From positions 1-8,541 of the forward strand of contig JAKAFG010000079.1 of the NCBI GenBank assembly GCA_021818125.1: a stretch of 8,541 nt of DNA. Direction: 5' to 3'. This DNA comes from Pseudomonadota bacterium (GTDB lineage: Bacteria; Pseudomonadota; Gammaproteobacteria; Acidithiobacillales; Acidithiobacillaceae). Below the pieces are notes generated by a model. It ran no database searches, was not told the origin of the DNA, and saw only the letters and a list, made by a program, of their open reading frames with translations. The translations under genes were made by a program, and so were the position numbers. Position 1 is the stretch's first letter. Each line of letters opens with the position of its first letter. Of this stretch, positions 1-6,091 are shown piece by piece.

Positions 1-1
1 C

Positions 2-241
2 ATCAACACCAACAAGGGATTTGGGCATAGCTTTGACATCACCAAAAAGGGACCGCCTTATGCGGTTATGCCCAACATCAAACCCATCGTCGCGGGTACC
101 GGATTCAGTCCTGTTCCCAAGGGTGGGAAGTTCGGGTATACGGACTTCACCTGGCATCCGACAGCCGGCACTTACTACTACGTGTGTCAGATCCCCGGTC
201 ATGCTGCAACGGGCATGTTCGGCAAGATCGTTGTGAAATAA
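2..241 (+). CDS. rus: Rusticyanin, C-terminal part (5' end outside window)
   Basis: This is the last 79 residues of a periplasmic type I blue copper protein that carries electrons from the outer-membrane iron-oxidising cytochrome towards cytochrome oxidase and the uphill pathway. The reading frame enters from the left edge. If the final Lys is counted as residue 155 of the mature protein, the visible ligands fall exactly at His85 (GFGHSF), Cys138 and His143 (YYVCQIPGH) and Met148 (TGMFG), as in Acidithiobacillus ferrooxidans rusticyanin. The strings FDITKKGPPYAVMP and TDFTWHPTAGTYYY are also characteristic. All copper ligands are intact, so the gene looks functional. In A. ferrooxidans, rus is the last gene of the cyc2-cyc1-cox-rus operon. 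The terminator just downstream is consistent with that, but the upstream genes are not in this window. Confidence 0.96.
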   Translation: MNTNKGFGHSFDITKKGPPYAVMPNIKPIVAGTGFSPVPKGGKFGYTDFTWHPTAGTYYYVCQIPGHAATGMFGKIVVK

Positions 242-271
242 CAACGCACGCGTAGACGTATCCAACGGTTG

Positions 272-302
272 AAGTCATGGCTAAAAACCGCCATGACTTT
301 TT
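272..302 (+). terminator. Rho-independent terminator after rus
   Basis: A perfect 10-bp inverted repeat, AAGTCATGGC (272-281) and GCCATGACTT (290-299), is separated by an 8-nt loop. It runs straight into five T residues (298-302). It begins 30 bp after the rus stop codon and should end the rus transcript. The stem A's opposite the T run mean it could work weakly on the other strand too, but no gene converges on it from the right. Confidence 0.85.
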
Positions 303-370
303 CAGCATGTTGCGATCCATTCCATCATTTGATGACGTAACTCCCTCAACCCTCAAGCCGGAGATATGCC

Positions 371-670
371 ATGGTTGAAACGGAAGCCAGCCTGCTGCAA
401 GCATTACAGCATCGGATAAGTGATCGCATTCTTGCTTTGGCACAGCATGCCTTGGATCTCGGCATGAAATATGCCGTCCTGGATATTCACCGCCAGGATG
501 GGTTGATCTGCGTCATCACCGCCAGTTACTCAATGGCTAAAGGGATCGCTCAAACGGCCGTTCATCACCCTTTGCAGGTGGTCAGCCTTACCAGCATCGT
601 CGCCGTGGGCATCGCCCGTCGGGAAGGGGTACACCCAGCAAGGGGGGCACCCGGCAATATCGAATCCTGA
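371..670 (+). CDS. Hypothetical protein, 99 aa
   Basis: I do not recognise this protein. The ATG at 371 is preceded by GGAG at 360-363 with a 7-nt spacer, a good ribosome binding site, which is the main support for a real gene. It has no signal peptide. The N-terminal third (residues 5-32) is predicted helical, with regularly spaced Leu and Ala (LLQALQHRI, ILALAQHAL). The middle (35-80) alternates hydrophobic stretches (YAVLDIH, LICVITASY, VVSLTSIVAVGIA), suggesting a small alpha/beta soluble fold. The tail is short, Gly- and Pro-containing and probably disordered. The stop lies 23 bp before the DUF3579 gene, so the two are probably co-transcribed. The only promoter-proximal structure seen in the 68-bp gap after the terminator is a small palindrome, CATCA-TT-TGATG, at 323-334. 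Confidence 0.6.
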   Translation: MVETEASLLQALQHRISDRILALAQHALDLGMKYAVLDIHRQDGLICVITASYSMAKGIAQTAVHHPLQVVSLTSIVAVGIARREGVHPARGAPGNIES

Positions 671-693
671 TCATCCACTCAGAGGAATAAGAC

Positions 694-1086
694 ATGCTCA
701 TTGTCATTGAAGGTGTTGTGCTGCCGGAGCGTCGTAAATTCCGGCCATCGGACTGGGCGGAAATGCTGATTGAGGGGGCGGGCCTGGCGCACTTCGGTCC
801 GAACCACAAAATTCACTATGAGGATGACGTGGAACCGGCCACCATCGGTGGCTGCGCGTCCATCATTTTCGATGAAGCACTGGAGCAGTCACATCCGGAA
901 GCCTATGCGGAGTTGCTGCACTTCGCCACCAAGAACAACCTGAACATTTTCATGAAAGAAGGGACCATTCCGCATGGCGATGGGCTGGCGGCTGGTAGGG
1001 AACATCACGCCAATCAGGTTCTGGTTGACCACGATTCGCGCCTGCCTGTGGAAGAGAAGAAAGACTGGCGGGTCGTGAAGACATGA
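694..1086 (+). CDS. DUF3579 family protein, 130 aa
   Basis: This is a small cytoplasmic protein of unknown function. Residues 14-90 carry the pattern I associate with DUF3579 of Beta- and Gammaproteobacteria: an FRPSDWAEML segment, a FGPNHKIHYEDDVEPATIGG stretch, then a conserved acidic region and PEAYAELLHFATKNNLNI. The family is usually about 90-110 residues, so this protein has a C-terminal extension of about 35-40 mostly charged residues (HGDGLAAGREHH, VEEKKDWRVV) outside the domain. The start at 694 has AGAGGA at 681-686, 7 nt upstream. There is no signal peptide or membrane segment. It lies 23 bp after the unrecognised 99-aa gene and probably shares its transcript. The family assignment is from memory of its signature residues. 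No biochemical role is claimed. Confidence 0.8.
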   Translation: MLIVIEGVVLPERRKFRPSDWAEMLIEGAGLAHFGPNHKIHYEDDVEPATIGGCASIIFDEALEQSHPEAYAELLHFATKNNLNIFMKEGTIPHGDGLAAGREHHANQVLVDHDSRLPVEEKKDWRVVKT

Positions 1087-1287
1087 TCTATCCGCCCCTA
1101 CGGGATTGGGCAACAGCACGGCGACCATGACCAAATCAAGGGTCTCGCTATCGTACAGGCAGCACGGGTGAATACCGGATTGATCTTCAGCGAGAGAAAT
1201 CGCCGTCGCGGGCGTGCGAACATATGCTGGAAGCCCGTGTCCAAACTGAACAGGGTTGATTCCCTCAATCAGGCTGAGAGGTACATG

Positions 1288-1440
1288 ATGCGTTTCGTTA
1301 GACGCTATCGGCGTTTTCTGATCGTCATGGCGGGTATCGCCATGCTGTCCGGGTGCGTGGTCGCCCCCGGTTATGGTTACGGCTATCGGGTGCATCCCAT
1401 TATCCACCCGGCATGGCGGGGGTGGGGATGGCGGCGATGA
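1288..1440 (+). CDS. Small predicted lipoprotein, 50 aa
   Basis: This is a very short exported protein. The N-terminus is strongly basic (RFVRRYRRF), followed by a hydrophobic core (LIVMAGIAM) and a lipobox LSGC with the acylated Cys at residue 23. That predicts a mature lipoprotein of only 28 residues, rich in Gly, Tyr, Trp, Pro and His (GYGYGYRVH, WRGWGWRR). Two adjacent ATG codons exist at 1285 and 1288. GAGAGG at 1276-1281 is 3 nt from the first and 6 nt from the second, so 1288 is preferred. The frame is also open further upstream to an ATG at 1168, but that would bury the signal peptide. The stop overlaps the next gene's start (ATGA), suggesting translational coupling. The function is unknown. 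Gly/Tyr/Trp-rich mini-lipoproteins of this kind are often associated with the envelope. Confidence 0.65.
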   Translation: MRFVRRYRRFLIVMAGIAMLSGCVVAPGYGYGYRVHPIIHPAWRGWGWRR

Positions 1441-2303
1441 AGCCCGCCTTACCCACCATTAAGCGCCGTCTGGGGCTGATCGCTCCGGCGCCATTGCTTT
1501 GGCTTCTGCTGCTTTGTGGAACCTGGGCATTTTCCACCCCCGCTGCCTCCGCGCAAATCAACTTCGCGTTTTCCGTCGGGGATGGCGTCAACGCCTACTA
1601 CCTGCCCATGGCCTCCAGCTTTGTCTATGCCTATGATGGCTTTTATTACGACTGGGGCGGCAATGGCTGGCTGTACAGTACGGATTACATTGGTCCATGG
1701 TATCCGTTGCCTCCGTACAGCGTTTTGCCGTTGCCGCTCGAGTACGGGCCGCCACCGCCGACGGTACCCTACCAGCCCTACTTTATCTGGTGGCGTGCCA
1801 GGGTGGCGCCGTGGTATCAGGTGAACCATCCCGCATGGTGGTTTCGGCATCGTATGGACCTGGACCATTACCGGGTCTGGCGGGCACGAGTGATCCCACG
1901 GTACCGTGGCAGACCGTTTTATCGCGGCCCCATGCATCCGGTGTTTCGTCCGGGATTTGGCGTGGTGCCCCCGGCTGGGCGGCCATTTGTCCGCCGCCCA
2001 TACGTGCGCGGGCGGATTGTCCATCCCGTGGTTCGACCCGTCAGACCCGGATTCCGTCCTTTGCCTGGACCCACCCCGTTTGTCTACCGCCCGCAGATTC
2101 GCCGTTACGCTGGGCTGCCCATACGACCACTGGTTCGCCCGGCGTACAGAGGGCAGGTCAGGCCACCGGCATTTCGTCAGCCCGGGCCCATGCGCATGGT
2201 TCCACGACAACCGATGCGTCGGCCTGGCGGGCCAGGTGGACATCCTCCCATGGCGCACTCGATCGTGCGCACATTTGCGGGTCCTGGCGCTGGCGGAAAA
2301 TGA
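1437..2303 (+). CDS. Secreted Pro/Arg/Tyr-rich protein, 288 aa
   Basis: The function is not recognised. The ATG at 1437 overlaps the TGA of the lipoprotein gene. It gives a textbook signal peptide: a basic n-region (MKPALPTIKRR), a leucine-rich core (PLLWLLLLCG) and AASA-Q with predicted cleavage after residue 39. In-frame ATGs further upstream (1428, 1413, 1353) would add residues in front of this signal and are less likely. The mature protein has two compositional parts. About residues 45-140 is Tyr/Trp/Pro-rich (FYYDWGGNGWLY, GPWYPLPPY, a PPPP run). About 140-288 is extremely Arg- and Pro-rich, with repeated RP, RPxFR and VRP units, giving a very basic, probably unfolded region. This fits a periplasmic or surface protein that binds anionic polymers or minerals, but that is inference only. 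It probably forms an operon with the preceding lipoprotein. Several other frames across this stretch are open only because of the high GC and biased composition. Confidence 0.75.
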   Translation: MKPALPTIKRRLGLIAPAPLLWLLLLCGTWAFSTPAASAQINFAFSVGDGVNAYYLPMASSFVYAYDGFYYDWGGNGWLYSTDYIGPWYPLPPYSVLPLPLEYGPPPPTVPYQPYFIWWRARVAPWYQVNHPAWWFRHRMDLDHYRVWRARVIPRYRGRPFYRGPMHPVFRPGFGVVPPAGRPFVRRPYVRGRIVHPVVRPVRPGFRPLPGPTPFVYRPQIRRYAGLPIRPLVRPAYRGQVRPPAFRQPGPMRMVPRQPMRRPGGPGGHPPMAHSIVRTFAGPGAGGK

Positions 2304-2805
2304 CGTTTGGTTCGGCGCTAAACGGGTTGCGAAATACAGCGTATCCCCAAGAGCCTTGCAGGAGCCACCCGCTGAGGGTAATAAGGCATTGGAAAGCGGG
2401 TTCCCGTCCAGGATCGCCGGAATTTATCGAGCATATAGTTTGGTGAATGGACGGTATGCAGCGAAAGCTGCCGTTCGAGCAGATAACCCGTATTCAGACA
2501 ACGCAAAGACGACTGCCACGCTGCGGCTCACGCGACATCCGGTTCCGTAAGATATGGTGCGCGCTGCGTATTGCCCAATTCGGATAGGCATCCAAGCCAA
2601 GCACCATGCGCGACAATGGATTTACGCCATAACCGAAAGCAGCCCGTCACCTATTTCCGCCCGCCCGGTTGACAGACTAAACCATATCGATATCTAGCCA
2701 ATAACGAAACCTTAAATATCTCTCCTTTAGATTGAATCATTTAATTTAATATAAACACAACAGTGATCAGTAAGTTGGGACTTGTTTTAGCAAGAACATA
2801 TCACC
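2304..2805. other. 502-bp intergenic stretch, no supported gene
   Basis: It lies between the 3' ends of the secreted-protein gene (plus) and the propeller gene (minus), so the two transcripts converge here. Short open frames exist, but none has a convincing start site or recognisable product. A GAAA-loop hairpin with a perfect 5-bp stem, GCAGC-GAAA-GCTGC, lies at 2458-2471 with ACG/CGT arms just outside. No T run follows, so it is not a standard terminator. From about 2680 to 2800 the sequence becomes strongly AT-rich, unlike the left part. I found no clear bidirectional terminator. On the minus strand, CTTG-CTAAAA-CAAG near 2780-2793 is too weak to call. Confidence 0.6.
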
Positions 2806-4278
2806 CTATTTTATGGAGCGTAACGGAATTGCGCTAATCCAATCCCAGGAATTTGCCAAATAGACAGTCCCCCCTACAATCACTGGATTTACGATTCCGA
2901 AACGCCCACCGACATGGTATGCGCCAACGATCCTTCCGATCGAAGGATTCAACGCATAAACATCCGCCCCAGTAGCGATGTAAAGCTTGCCGCGATAAAA
3001 AGTGGCCGGACCGCGCCCCGAACCCTGTGGACCAGCATCGGGAATGTGCCAACTCCATAACCGCTTCCCATTGTACACATTGTAAGCCTGATACACGCTG
3101 GTGACGGGGCTGCCGACATAAACGATGCCATCATGAACCATGGGCATGCCAGCCTTAAATGCCGGGGGAAGCGGCCCGCGGCCCATGCGTTTCATCCACA
3201 AGATCGCTCCTGATTGTGCATTGTAGGCAATGACCGTGTTTTGAACTGTCATGGTACCGTTCAACCGCTTTGGACTGGTGATGGAATCCTGTACAACGAT
3301 TCCACGATACGCGACGGGGCTAACATCGCCCGCTCCAGTATTGAACGCATCCGGTACCTTTGTCTTCCAAACGATTTTGCCAGTGCGGCGGTCAAGGGCA
3401 TATAGATAACCAGGATTCCCCATGCCGGCAATTACTAGCCGATGGTAGACAATTGGAGAGGACATGTTCGCCATGCCGCCCACATGCGTTTTCCAGATGA
3501 GCTTCCCGGTTTTTGCAGCCAGGCAATAAAAATTGCCATTGCCATTATCAAAGTAAAGCTTACCCCGTGAATAAGCCGGAGTTGGCATATCCTCCGACCG
3601 AGTCCAATAAATCCATTTCACTTGGCCGTCGACGCGATCCAATGCGATAATTGCATTATATCCAGCTGACGCCCCACGCGGAGCAAAGCCCGTCCTTTTA
3701 AACCGCATGACATTTCCATAGCTGAACGTCACACTCCCAGAGGATACATAGAGCGTGTCCCCAACAACTAACGGCGTCCCCATGAAGAGACCGGAGATCG
3801 GACTGTAACGCCAGATCAGTTTTCCAGTTTCTGCGTTAAGCGCATAAACGAACTGGTCATCGCTCTCAGCATAGATCATACCGTCGGCAGCGCTAACACC
3901 CACGGAATTTCCCAAGAATTGGGTTTGTACGGCTGGTGCAGACTTCGGACCGAGCACACCTGTCGCAAAAGCTTTCGTGAATGAAAGCGGCCAGGACCGA
4001 GCCTCCGCATAATTCCATTTCACTCCATGCACGATCCAGTGTGGCACATTTTTGGGAACCGGGAATGCCGCATTTTTCTCACAATTTCCATACTCCATGG
4101 TCCAACGATTGGGGAATGCCGCAGCATCAGTGGGCGCGGGCAGATCTCTTGAGACAAACAACCTGGAGTAGGGTCCACCAAGGGCGTTTGCCAGCGATAG
4201 ATGTTGCCCATAAGCCGTAGGCACGGATAGTGAAAGCGCGCAGACTAGCCATTTTACAGACTTGGATGGAACGGTCAT
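2806..4278 (-). CDS. Exported PQQ-like beta-propeller, tetrathionate hydrolase-like
   Basis: This is a predicted exported enzyme of 490 aa. The signal peptide spans residues 1-24 (basic MTVPSKSVKW, hydrophobic LVCALSLSVP, cleavage after AYG). The mature protein carries at least seven propeller-blade signatures of the PQQ-repeat type, ending in TGKLIW-like turns: around residues 145-157, 210-223, 251-263, 292-305, 350-362, 397-410 and 440-450. Acidithiobacillus tetrathionate hydrolases are secreted eight-bladed proteins of about this length that hydrolyse tetrathionate at low pH, which makes TetH or a close paralogue the best call. Asp318 (GAGDVS) is a candidate for the essential aspartate reported in the A. 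ferrooxidans enzyme, but this needs an alignment. A generic BamB-like or PQQ-dehydrogenase-like propeller is the alternative. Dehydrogenases are usually longer. AGGA at 4287-4290 supports the start. The gene follows TauE/SafE by 38 bp on the same strand. A TATAAT at 4321-4316 could give extra transcription, but no matching -35 is seen. The gene looks lower in GC than its neighbours. Confidence 0.85.
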   Translation of the reverse strand: MTVPSKSVKWLVCALSLSVPTAYGQHLSLANALGGPYSRLFVSRDLPAPTDAAAFPNRWTMEYGNCEKNAAFPVPKNVPHWIVHGVKWNYAEARSWPLSFTKAFATGVLGPKSAPAVQTQFLGNSVGVSAADGMIYAESDDQFVYALNAETGKLIWRYSPISGLFMGTPLVVGDTLYVSSGSVTFSYGNVMRFKRTGFAPRGASAGYNAIIALDRVDGQVKWIYWTRSEDMPTPAYSRGKLYFDNGNGNFYCLAAKTGKLIWKTHVGGMANMSSPIVYHRLVIAGMGNPGYLYALDRRTGKIVWKTKVPDAFNTGAGDVSPVAYRGIVVQDSITSPKRLNGTMTVQNTVIAYNAQSGAILWMKRMGRGPLPPAFKAGMPMVHDGIVYVGSPVTSVYQAYNVYNGKRLWSWHIPDAGPQGSGRGPATFYRGKLYIATGADVYALNPSIGRIVGAYHVGGRFGIVNPVIVGGTVYLANSWDWISAIPLRSIK

Positions 4279-4316
4279 GATATTAATCCTATCGGATGAA
4301 AATGTATTAATTACTA

Positions 4317-5096
4317 TTATACTTTAAACTGTTTCCACAGCATGTAACATGCCACAACAACTACGATGACGGCAAAAACATGGCGCATCGTGGATTTTTG
4401 GTGTCCCAAGCGGGTTGCCAGCATGGCGCCCAACCATCCGCCCAGGATTCCGCCCCCAATATATTCCGCAGCGATTTGCCAATCAATCAAACCGGACCAT
4501 GCGTAACTGGCGGCCGTGGTTGCGCCAAAAGCAGCGACCGCTACCAGGGATGATCCAATGGCGTTGATGATCGGGAGGCGCCCAGAGCGCATGAGGGCAG
4601 GTACAATCAAAAAGCCGCCCCCTATACCGAAGAAGCCGGATAGAACTCCTACCCCGCAGCCATAAAGATAGACTTGCCCCTGCCTTCCCTCAGTACCTGC
4701 CGCCGAAGGCGCATTCTTGCCACGAAACATTCTCACTGCGATGAACAACATGAGCAGGGCGAAAAGGAACAATAGATGCTTGCCACTGACGGCCTTCCCA
4801 AATTCCGACCCCATGAGGGCTCCCACTACCCCCGCAGCAGCGAAACGTATGGCTATGGGCCAGCGGACGTTATGGGCACGATGGTGGTAAAAAATGCTAT
4901 AAAGCGCCGTTAACCCTACAGCAAGCGCCGTTGTTCCGATCGCTATATGCGGTTCACGGAGACCCACAAAGTAAACAAGGAGCGGTACCGCCAGTATGGA
5001 TCCTCCACCGCCGATCAGACCCAGTGAGAATCCCACGATGACACCAGAAATCACACTAAGGATATTTTGAGGCGTGGTGAGCATTATTGGTATCAT
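4317..5096 (-). CDS. TauE/SafE family sulfur-anion permease
   Basis: This is an integral inner-membrane protein of 259 aa, the usual size for this family, which exports or takes up sulfite, sulfoacetate, taurine-type or related sulfur anions. The characteristic internal duplication is visible. The first half has GLIGGGGSILAVPLL (about residues 26-40) followed by IAIGTTALAVGL. The second half has GFFGIGGGFLIVPAL (about 154-168) followed by NAIGSSLVAVAA. Hydrophobic segments at roughly 12-46, 51-70, 83-100, 107-121, 142-168, 177-198, 207-230 and 238-254 suggest about eight helices. AGGA at 5107-5110 sits 10 nt from the ATG at 5096 but only 1 nt from an in-frame ATG at 5105, so 5096 was chosen. 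MLTTPQN at 5084 is another option. It lies between the ArsR-rhodanese gene and the tetrathionate-hydrolase-like gene, pointing to movement of sulfur oxyanions. The exact substrate cannot be read from the sequence. Confidence 0.9.
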   Translation of the reverse strand: MIPIMLTTPQNILSVISGVIVGFSLGLIGGGGSILAVPLLVYFVGLREPHIAIGTTALAVGLTALYSIFYHHRAHNVRWPIAIRFAAAGVVGALMGSEFGKAVSGKHLLFLFALLMLFIAVRMFRGKNAPSAAGTEGRQGQVYLYGCGVGVLSGFFGIGGGFLIVPALMRSGRLPIINAIGSSLVAVAAFGATTAASYAWSGLIDWQIAAEYIGGGILGGWLGAMLATRLGHQKSTMRHVFAVIVVVVACYMLWKQFKV

Positions 5097-5135
5097 GGTG
5101 TACATTTCCTCGGCATGTTATGGCGCTGTCCTGAA

Positions 5136-5321
5136 TCAGTGGCCTGCCATGGATTCCCGTTGGCAGCATATGGATGGATACAGGGCAATTGCTGCGTCCC
5201 ACAACAAGAAGAGCCCGTTTCCAGCTTCGGGGCATGTGCAACCGTGTTGGCAAAGCACAGGCGATATGAATACGTTCATCGCCGTAAGGTGCGCCATTGC
5301 AGATGAAGAGGGTTCGCGCAT
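5136..5321 (-). pseudogene. Decayed DsrE-like sulfur-transfer protein gene
   Basis: The gap between the ArsR-rhodanese and TauE genes holds traces of a DsrE-family start. Read in one minus frame it gives RTLFICNGAPYGDER, closely like the opening TLFILNDPPYGxER of DsrE-type proteins. The ATG directly before it (5321-5319) is out of frame by a CG dinucleotide: ATGCGCGAACC, where ATGCGAACC would give MRTLF. After GDER the similarity moves to another frame, LCQHGCTCPEAGNGLFLLWDAAIAL, resembling the LAKxG...RLFLLGDAVxxA strand of the family, and then stops at 5136. So there are two frame disruptions and the C-terminal half, where the functional Cys usually lies, is absent. Intact DsrE proteins are about 115-120 aa. 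DsrE proteins carry persulfide sulfur with rhodaneses and TusA, so the position after a rhodanese gene fits. The call rests on short stretches of similarity. A chance resemblance is possible. Confidence 0.5.
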
Positions 5322-5333
5322 GATTGTCTCCAT

Positions 5334-6005
5334 TTATGGGTTGATCTCCACCGGCAGGCCGTGGGCACGCCATTCGGCCACGCCGTCTTCAAGCCGGATG
5401 GCCCGATAGCCTTGTCTGTTGAGGTACTCGACAGCCTCTTTGGCCATCAGGCAGAAGGGACCGCGGCAATAGGCCACCACCGGTTTGTCGCGCGGCAGGT
5501 CGGCCAGACGCTTTTGTACCTCGGACAATGGCATGGATTGAGCATAGGGGATGTGCCCGGCGGCATACTCGGTTTCCGGCCGCACATCGAGCACCATAAC
5601 TTCGCCACGCCTAGCCAGATTAAGGATTTCCTCCCGGCTCATGGGGGTCAGATCATGGAGGTGCTCGGCGAGATTGGCGAGGGCCGCACGCAACTCCAGC
5701 AGTCGATCCTCGGCCAGGGTGCGGATCGTCACCAGGAAGTCAGCTACAGCATCTCCGGCGAGCCGGTAGTATACGTTCTTGCCTTCACGGCGCGCCTCGA
5801 CGAGGTGAGCCATGCGTAGCTCCTTGAGGTGGGCGCTGGCCAGCTTGACGGAAATTTCCGCGCCGGAAGCCAGTTGCTCGACCGATTTTTCCTCCTGGGC
5901 CAACAATTCGATCAACTCCAGCCGTTTGGGGCTGGAAACCGCTTTGCCAATCCGGGCCACCTGGGCATACAGCAGGTCTTTTACTTGTCTTTCACTCATT
6001 TTCAT
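5334..6005 (-). CDS. ArsR-family regulator fused to a rhodanese domain
   Basis: This 223-aa two-domain protein was read in order. Residues about 10-90 form a winged helix-turn-helix of the ArsR/SmtB type (SSPKRLELIELLAQ, VEQLASGAEISVKLASAHLKEL as the recognition region, ARREGKNVYYRLA as the wing). Residues about 92-118 form a linker helix. Residues about 120-220 form a rhodanese domain (LDVRPETEYAAGHIPYA, DKPVVAYCRGPFC, YRAIRLEDGVAEWRAHGLPV). The catalytic-loop Cys is residue 180 in CRGPFC, with a second Cys at 185. The domain should accept or transfer persulfide sulfur. The fusion is known from sulfur-oxidising bacteria and is thought to couple sulfane-sulfur sensing to transcription. No metal-binding Cys pair typical of ArsR is seen in the HTH domain, so sulfur chemistry is the likelier signal. 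ATG at 6005 is used. ATG at 5999 has GGA 5 nt upstream and is a fair alternative. It is the first gene of the predicted minus-strand operon. Confidence 0.92.
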   Translation of the reverse strand: MKMSERQVKDLLYAQVARIGKAVSSPKRLELIELLAQEEKSVEQLASGAEISVKLASAHLKELRMAHLVEARREGKNVYYRLAGDAVADFLVTIRTLAEDRLLELRAALANLAEHLHDLTPMSREEILNLARRGEVMVLDVRPETEYAAGHIPYAQSMPLSEVQKRLADLPRDKPVVAYCRGPFCLMAKEAVEYLNRQGYRAIRLEDGVAEWRAHGLPVEINP

Positions 6006-6015
6006 CCAATATTCA

Positions 6016-6030
6016 ATTCTTCGGTAGAAT
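6016..6030. promoter_or_regulatory. Candidate operator of the ArsR-rhodanese operon
   Basis: The perfect 5-bp inverted repeat ATTCT-TCGGT-AGAAT lies 10 bp upstream of the ArsR-rhodanese start. It overlaps the last two bases of the predicted -10 box and the likely transcription start. Position and dyad symmetry suit an autoregulating ArsR-family repressor. The short arms make this only a candidate. Confidence 0.33.
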
Positions 6031-6057
6031 GTTAGTTGCTGTTCGCCGCCACGTCAA
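6029..6057 (-). promoter_or_regulatory. Sigma70-like promoter for the ArsR-rhodanese operon
   Basis: On the minus strand TTGACG (6057-6052, 5 of 6 consensus bases) is followed by a 17-bp spacer and TAACAT (6034-6029, 4 of 6). The start codon lies about 23 bp downstream of the -10 box. The -35 box is inside one copy of a 12-bp sequence that recurs on the far side of the transposase remnant. Confidence 0.45.
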
Positions 6058-6060
6058 TCA
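6049..6060 (+). repeat. 12-bp direct repeat, left copy
   Basis: CCACGTCAATCA here is repeated exactly, in the same orientation, at 7013-7024. The copies sit about 30 bp beyond the 3' end of the transposase reading frame and just outside its open 5' end. They could be target-site duplications or a recombination scar. ISAs1 elements usually duplicate 8-10 bp, so the fit is imperfect. Confidence 0.4.
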
Positions 6061-6091
6061 TGGGAGATGTAACGCCACGGTAAATTTGTTC

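Noticed and set aside
1449..2258. Long open frame on the minus strand opposite the secreted-protein gene, and two other long plus frames across 1697-2550
   Set aside because: Their products lack a signal peptide, recognisable motifs and ribosome binding sites. They are open because the Pro/Arg-rich GC-rich gene is open in several frames. The frame of 1437-2303 has the convincing signal peptide.
2669..2696. TTGACA followed 16 bp later by TATCTA on the plus strand as a promoter
   Set aside because: The -10 match is only 3 of 6 and nothing on the plus strand downstream is a gene. It would only transcribe antisense to the propeller gene.
2718..2732. AAAGGAGAGAT on the minus strand as a strong ribosome binding site for a small gene
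   Set aside because: No ATG, GTG or TTG at a suitable distance leads to a meaningful open frame.
4316..4321. TATAAT on the minus strand just upstream of the propeller gene as a separate promoter
   Set aside because: No acceptable -35 hexamer or extended -10 at the right distance. Noted only as a possibility in the gene entry.
5056..5373. 105-residue minus-strand open frame spanning the ArsR-TauE gap
   Set aside because: It overlaps both neighbouring genes and has no start site of its own. Only its middle part resembles DsrE, so it is treated as part of the pseudogene.
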